NCBI GenBank assembly: GCA_938042205.1
Contig: CALIRS010000125.1
Span: 1-9,168 of the forward strand
Direction: 5' to 3'
Length of the DNA stretch: 9,168 bases
Source: an uncultured bacterium
GTDB taxonomy: Bacteria > Actinomycetota > Aquicultoria > SKW223
The position numbers and the translations under genes were made by a program. Within the stretch, counting starts at the first letter, position 1. Every line of letters begins with the position of its first letter. Below the pieces are notes generated by a model. It was not told the origin of the DNA. It ran no database searches and saw nothing but the letters and a program-made list of their open reading frames with translations. This document shows, in pieces, positions 6,546-9,168 of this stretch.

Positions 6546-6553
6546 CCTCCTTA
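6546..6553 (-). promoter_or_regulatory. Ribosome binding site of rplO, overlapping the rpmD stop
   Basis: TAAGGAGG on the minus strand combines the rpmD stop TAA with a full Shine-Dalgarno, five bases before TTG 6540. An out-of-frame ATG (6545-6543) directly after it opens only ATG-TTT-TGA, so the TTG is the productive start. Confidence 0.85.
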
Positions 6554-6754
6554 ATCCTCCACCTGCTCAATAGAAAGCAGGTGAGAAATAGAATTCACCA
6601 TGCCCCTTATTTGCGGGGTATCCCGGTGAATCCTGGACTTACCAATTTTCCCAAGGCCTAAAGCTTTCAGTGTTCTTTTCTGAATCTCGTTTCGGCCAAT
6701 TCCACTTTTAACCTGCGTAATTTTCAGAAATTTACCTTCTTTCTTCTTAGTCAT
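6551..6754 (-). CDS. rpmD: 50S ribosomal protein L30
   Basis: A 67-residue L30, a small large-subunit protein that binds 23S rRNA (ferredoxin-like fold); it is slightly longer than the usual 58-60 because of a basic N-terminus MTKKKEG. The core KITQVKSGIGRNEIQKRTLK (11-30), LGLGKIGKSRIHRDTPQIRG (32-51) and the C-terminal VNSISHLLSIEQVED are all typical. I prefer ATG 6754 over the in-frame GTG at 6763, because the GTG lies inside the AAGGGTG ribosome binding site and has none of its own. Between rpsE and rplO in the usual order. Some lineages have lost L30, so its presence is mildly informative. Confidence 0.95.
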   Translation of the reverse strand: MTKKKEGKFLKITQVKSGIGRNEIQKRTLKALGLGKIGKSRIHRDTPQIRGMVNSISHLLSIEQVED

Positions 6755-6760
6755 TTGTTT

Positions 6761-6767
6761 CACCCTT
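6761..6767 (-). promoter_or_regulatory. Ribosome binding site of rpmD
   Basis: AAGGGTG on the minus strand overlaps the rpsE stop TAA and sits six bases before ATG 6754. It places the start at 6754 rather than at the GTG (6763) within it. Confidence 0.75.
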
Positions 6768-7254
6768 AATTTTTTCTTAACTCTTTAACCTTTTCAGGAT
6801 CATAAAGCTGACGCAACCCTTTTTCGGCAGCTCTGGTAACGTTTATAGCATTATTTGAACCCAGAGATTTCGCCAGAATATCCTTTATTCCAGCAACCTC
6901 AAAAAGTTGTCTCAGAGGACCTCCAGCAATTATTCCAGTTCCTGGAGCAGCTGGTTTCATCAAAACTTTTGACGCTTTGTATTCAGCTACGATTTCATGA
7001 GGTATGGTACTCCCTTTTAAGGGCACTTCTATTATGTTTTTCCGCGCATCTTGAATGGCCTTCTTGATTGCCATTGGTATTTCAGACGCCTTGCCATAAC
7101 CGACTCCTACTCTCCCTTGTCCATCACCAACGACCACAAGAGCGCACATCTTGAAACGTCTACCTCCCTTGGTTACTTTGGCAACCCGATTAACGAACAC
7201 TACTCTTTCTTCAAACTGAGCCTCATCTGCGGGCAATTCAAAATCATTTACCAT
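6766..7254 (-). CDS. rpsE: 30S ribosomal protein S5
   Basis: A 162-residue S5, which sits at the mRNA entry channel and contributes to decoding accuracy and mRNA unwinding. The N-terminal double-stranded-RNA-binding-like domain spans about 15-80, with RVAKVTKGGRRFKMCALVVV (23-42) and GDGQGRVGVGYGKASEIP (43-60). The glycine-rich loop GGR is where spectinomycin-resistance changes occur in other bacteria; the sequence here looks wild type. The C-terminal domain holds MKPAAPGTGIIAGGPLRQLF (99-118), GSNNAINVTRA and a short basic tail. Starts at ATG 7254. TAAGGAGG, made partly from the rplR stop, lies upstream, one of the best ribosome binding sites here. Confidence 0.99.
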   Translation of the reverse strand: MVNDFELPADEAQFEERVVFVNRVAKVTKGGRRFKMCALVVVGDGQGRVGVGYGKASEIPMAIKKAIQDARKNIIEVPLKGSTIPHEIVAEYKASKVLMKPAAPGTGIIAGGPLRQLFEVAGIKDILAKSLGSNNAINVTRAAEKGLRQLYDPEKVKELRKN

Positions 7255-7265
7255 ACGATTCCTCC

Positions 7266-7631
7266 TTAAAATTCGAGCCCGGCTTCTCGAGCCGCCTCAG
7301 CAAGCGCTTTCACACGCCCATGGTACTTATATCCAGCTCTATCAAATACCACTTTCTTTATTCCCGATTTTTTAGCTCTTTGTGCAATTAGTTTTCCTAC
7401 TTCAGCTGCTGCTTCTTTGCTCTTTGTGCTTTTAAGTTTTTCTTTGAGTTTCTTTTCCATAGATGAAGCTGATGCAAGCGTCCTTCCATTTTCATCATCA
7501 ACTAGCTGACACGAAATATACCTGTTTGACCTGAAAATACAAAGTCTCGGAATTTCTGAGGTTCCAAAAATCTTTTTTCTAACTCTCAGATGTCTGACTT
7601 TTCTTTTTCTAACTTTTTCCAGGACTGTCAT
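7266..7631 (-). CDS. rplR: 50S ribosomal protein L18
   Basis: A 121-residue L18, which with L5 binds 5S rRNA and seats it in the central protuberance. The N-terminus is basic (EKVRKRKVRHLRVRKKIFGT, residues 5-24), followed by the core strands RLCIFRSNRYISCQLVDD. The C-terminal signature FDRAGYKYHGRVKALAEAAR (96-115) and the ending EAGLEF are diagnostic. Residues 56-83 form a Lys/Glu-rich helical stretch. Starts at ATG 7631 with GAAGGTGA just upstream, and an 11-base gap follows the rplF stop. Its own stop TAA is the first part of the rpsE ribosome binding site. Confidence 0.99.
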   Translation of the reverse strand: MTVLEKVRKRKVRHLRVRKKIFGTSEIPRLCIFRSNRYISCQLVDDENGRTLASASSMEKKLKEKLKSTKSKEAAAEVGKLIAQRAKKSGIKKVVFDRAGYKYHGRVKALAEAAREAGLEF

Positions 7632-7642
7632 CTGTCACCTTC

Positions 7643-8182
7643 CTATTTTGTCGACTTTCCAGCTTTGCGCCGGACAAACTCCCCAGCGTAGCGGATACCT
7701 TTACCTTTATAAGGTTCAGGTTTTCTAATCCTCCTGATATTGGCAGCTACCTGCCCAACCACTTCCTTGTTAATACCTGAAACTACTATCATCGTTGGAC
7801 TCGGTACTTCAAAATTGACCCCTTCAACTTTCTTAACAACCACCGGTTTAGAGTAACCAATTGAGATTTCGAGATCCTGTCCTTTAAGCGCAGCCCGATA
7901 TCCAACACCCACGATTTCCAGAGATTTTTTGAAACCTTCACTAACTCCGGTCACCATATTAGCCAGAACTGATCGGGTAGTTCCATGAAGAGCTCTGTGA
8001 AAATTGTCCTCGGAAAATCTTTCGACAATAATTTCGTTTCCCTCTTTTTTAATGATTACTTCAGGGTGAAACTGCCTTTCAAGCTCACCCTTAGGACCTT
8101 TAACCCTAATATAATTATTATTCCCAATTTCGACCTCGACACCTGAAGGAACTGGTATCGGCTTCTTTCCTATCTTAGACAT
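7643..8182 (-). CDS. rplF: 50S ribosomal protein L6
   Basis: A 179-residue L6, located near the factor-binding site of the large subunit beside the sarcin-ricin loop and L7/L12 stalk base. Two copies of an RNA-binding fold can be recognised (about 1-80 and 82-175). Landmarks are MSKIGKKPIPVPSGVEVEI at the start, the HGTTRSVLANMV helix (66-77), GVGYRA (92-97) and the C-terminal signature PEPYKGKGIRYAGEFVRRKA (155-174). Start ATG 8182 matches the family start. An in-frame codon at 8224 would extend into rpsH with unconserved residues. TAGGG of the rpsH stop lies eight bases upstream and probably serves as ribosome binding site; an out-of-frame ATG (8190) lies between. Confidence 0.98.
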   Translation of the reverse strand: MSKIGKKPIPVPSGVEVEIGNNNYIRVKGPKGELERQFHPEVIIKKEGNEIIVERFSEDNFHRALHGTTRSVLANMVTGVSEGFKKSLEIVGVGYRAALKGQDLEISIGYSKPVVVKKVEGVNFEVPSPTMIVVSGINKEVVGQVAANIRRIRKPEPYKGKGIRYAGEFVRRKAGKSTK

Positions 8183-8187
8183 CTCAC

Positions 8188-8199
8188 CATCCCTACCAG
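8188..8199 (-). repeat. Repeated junction sequence, copy at rpsH-rplF
   Basis: CTGGTAGGGATG on the minus strand is identical to 8609-8598. Here it holds the final Trp codon and stop of rpsH and an ATG that is not the rplF start: that ATG opens a six-codon frame ending in TAG (8190-8170). Confidence 0.6.
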
Positions 8200-8600
8200 A
8201 CGTAGCAAATAACTTCCCCGCCAAGACCTCGGGCTCTTGCCTCGCGATCGGTCAATAATCCTTTTGAGGTTGAAATAATAGCGATACCAAGACCGCCAAG
8301 AACCCTTGGTACTTCATCTTTCTTAACATAAACCTTAAGACCCGGTTTAGAAATTTTTCTGATACCTTTTATTATTTGCTGTTTGTCTTTCGTATATCGC
8401 AACTTTACTCTTAAGACATTAAACGGATTGGATTCGATTAACTGGTAATCTTCAATAAACCCTTCTCTTTTCAAAATCTCAGCTATTTGAACTTTCATCT
8501 TCGAAGAAGGCATTTCTGCGTAAGCGTGCTTTGCCTTTGAAGCATTTTTTATTCTTACCAGCATGTCCGCGATCGGGTCTGTGACCACAACGCTTTTCAT
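8193..8600 (-). CDS. rpsH: 30S ribosomal protein S8
   Basis: A 135-residue S8, a primary 16S rRNA binder of the central domain; in E. coli it is also the translational repressor of the spc operon. The N-terminus VVVTDPIADMLVRIKNASKA (4-23), the middle EILKREGFI (41-49) and the C-terminal signature GIAIISTSKGLLTDREARAR (105-124) with GGEVICYVW are all present. Start ATG 8600 lies two bases after the rpsN stop; longer in-frame readings up to 8720 run through rpsN and are not conserved. There is no proper Shine-Dalgarno, because TAGGG abuts the ATG directly, so translation likely depends on ribosomes ending rpsN. Confidence 0.98.
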   Translation of the reverse strand: MKSVVVTDPIADMLVRIKNASKAKHAYAEMPSSKMKVQIAEILKREGFIEDYQLIESNPFNVLRVKLRYTKDKQQIIKGIRKISKPGLKVYVKKDEVPRVLGGLGIAIISTSKGLLTDREARARGLGGEVICYVW

Positions 8601-8609
8601 CCCTACCAG
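8598..8609 (-). repeat. Repeated junction sequence, copy at rpsN-rpsH
   Basis: CTGGTAGGGATG on the minus strand comprises the last Trp codon and stop of rpsN, two G, and the start ATG of rpsH. The identical 12 bases recur at 8199-8188. Both upstream proteins end in Trp, which explains part of the match. Confidence 0.6.
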
Positions 8610-8788
8610 CTCGCTTTCCTGAGACCGCAGATTTCGCCTCGATGAACCAGGGTGCGAATGCAAAGTCGGCACAAGCCAAACTTTGTATAAAATCCTCTCG
8701 ACCTCCCGCACCTTGGACATCTGTTATAACGCCTCACTTCATATTTAGGTTTCTTCTTAGCTTTGACCATCAAAGCTTTACGCGTCAT
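8603..8788 (-). CDS. rpsN: 30S ribosomal protein S14, zinc-binding type Z
   Basis: A 61-residue short S14 (also called rpsZ), found in the head of the 30S subunit near the decoding site. The zinc ribbon is C24-x2-C27 and C40-x2-C43 in RYNRCPRCGR and FGLCRLCIR, and the C-terminus ends in GLRKASW, the family ending. The length matches the zinc type; zinc-independent S14 is about 89-101 residues. An additional cysteine (C54, in GEICGLRK) replaces the usual proline of GEIPG. ATG 8788 has GGAGG seven bases upstream, and lies 19 bases after the rplE stop. Its stop is two bases from rpsH. Confidence 0.98.
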   Translation of the reverse strand: MTRKALMVKAKKKPKYEVRRYNRCPRCGRSRGFYTKFGLCRLCIRTLVHRGEICGLRKASW

Positions 8789-8807
8789 CTTTTTCCTCCA
8801 TTAATTT

Positions 8808-9168
8808 TTACTTCTTAAAAGGAAAACCAAATCTTTCCAGTAAAGCTCTGGCAAGATTATCATCTTTCGCATCGGTCACTATAGAAATATCCATACCCAA
8901 CTGATGCACCACCTTATCGATATCCACTTCTGGAAAGATAAGCTGATCATTTACTCCAAAAGTGTAATTACCTTGCCCGTCAAAAGCCTTAGGCGACAAT
9001 CCACGAAAATCACGAACTCGTGGCAAAGCCACACTTATCAAGCGATCAAGAAATTCGTACATCCTATCTCCCCGAATAGTGACCTTTGCTCCCACTGGCA
9101 TTCCCTGACGTATCTTAAATCCGGCTATCGACTTTCTAGCTCTTCTCAACTGAGGTTTTTGACCGGTA
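8808..9168 (-). CDS. rplE: 50S ribosomal protein L5, C-terminal part (5' end outside the window)
   Basis: The last 119 or so residues of L5 (about 180 in full) are inside the window; the reading frame stays open to the right edge. L5 binds 5S rRNA with L18 and contacts the P-site tRNA and S13 across the subunit interface. The visible part starts in the TGQKP motif and continues with RRARKSIAGFKIRQGMPVGA, KVTIRG, FLDRLISVALPRVRDFRGLS, NYTFGVNDQLIFPEVD and the terminal ALLERFGFPFKK, all standard for the family. The TTG at 9149 that could open a shorter frame is internal to the conserved region and is not a start. Stop TAA at 8810-8808. Confidence 0.98.
   Translation of the reverse strand, partial: TGQKPQLRRARKSIAGFKIRQGMPVGAKVTIRGDRMYEFLDRLISVALPRVRDFRGLSPKAFDGQGNYTFGVNDQLIFPEVDIDKVVHQLGMDISIVTDAKDDNLARALLERFGFPFKK

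Noticed and set aside
8479..8679. 66-codon minus-strand frame across rpsN and rpsH
   Set aside because: Lies in a third frame across two well-conserved ribosomal protein genes and resembles nothing.
8224..8720. Longer N-terminus for S8 starting inside rpsN
   Set aside because: The extra 40 residues are rpsN read in another frame; family length and the TDPIADML start position favour ATG 8600.
1..9168. A hidden novel system, mobile element, tRNA or CRISPR array
   Set aside because: Every stretch longer than 75 bases is covered by a recognisable housekeeping gene; no repeats, integrase, cloverleaf or unknown protein was seen.

Overview
The window is a housekeeping segment. All genes lie on the minus strand and run from the right edge (9168) to the left edge (1). 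It is the distal spc operon plus the alpha operon of a bacterial S10-spc-alpha ribosomal protein super-cluster, followed by the first gene of an ECF-type transporter locus. Transcription order is rplE (5' end cut by the window) - rpsN (zinc type) - rpsH - rplF - rplR - rpsE - rpmD - rplO - secY - adk - map - infA - rpmJ - rpsM - rpsK - rpsD - rpoA - rplQ - ecfA-like ATPase (3' end cut). No gene looks broken.

The order secY-adk-map-infA-rpmJ-rpsM-rpsK-rpsD-rpoA-rplQ, followed at once by a CbiO/EcfA-type ATPase, is the classic Bacillota (Firmicutes/Clostridia) layout. A+T-rich third positions, GGAGG-type ribosome binding sites and several TTG/GTG starts agree with that. S4, S14, L36 and adenylate kinase all keep their zinc-binding cysteines, as in many anaerobes and thermophiles. 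A deep-branching neighbour with the same operon order cannot be excluded from this window alone.

By region: 9168-6091 encodes large- and small-subunit ribosomal proteins (L5, S14, S8, L6, L18, S5, L30, L15). 6094-3432 encodes the translocon core SecY, adenylate kinase and methionine aminopeptidase, joined by ATGA overlaps or very short gaps. 3434-3370 is a 62-base spacer with a good sigma-A-type promoter candidate. 3369-204 encodes IF-1, L36, S13, S11, S4, the RNA polymerase alpha subunit and L17. 200-1 is the N-terminal part of an ECF/cobalt-type ABC ATPase. Together the genes supply ribosome parts, translation initiation, N-terminal methionine removal, protein export, adenylate balance and the scaffold of RNA polymerase. 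Spacing is tight throughout (4-base overlaps to 34-base gaps), except two larger spacers: map-infA (62 bases) and rpsM-rpsK (73 bases). No intergenic stretch exceeds 75 bases. I saw no tRNA, rRNA, mobile element, CRISPR array or strong intrinsic terminator.

I found no undescribed system. The points worth a second look are small: the internal promoter, stop codons fused to ribosome binding sites at repeated junctions, a 12-base repeated gene junction with a decoy ATG, a TTG start for rplO nested with an ATG-TTT-TGA, and an in-frame three-base gap between rplQ and the ATPase gene.
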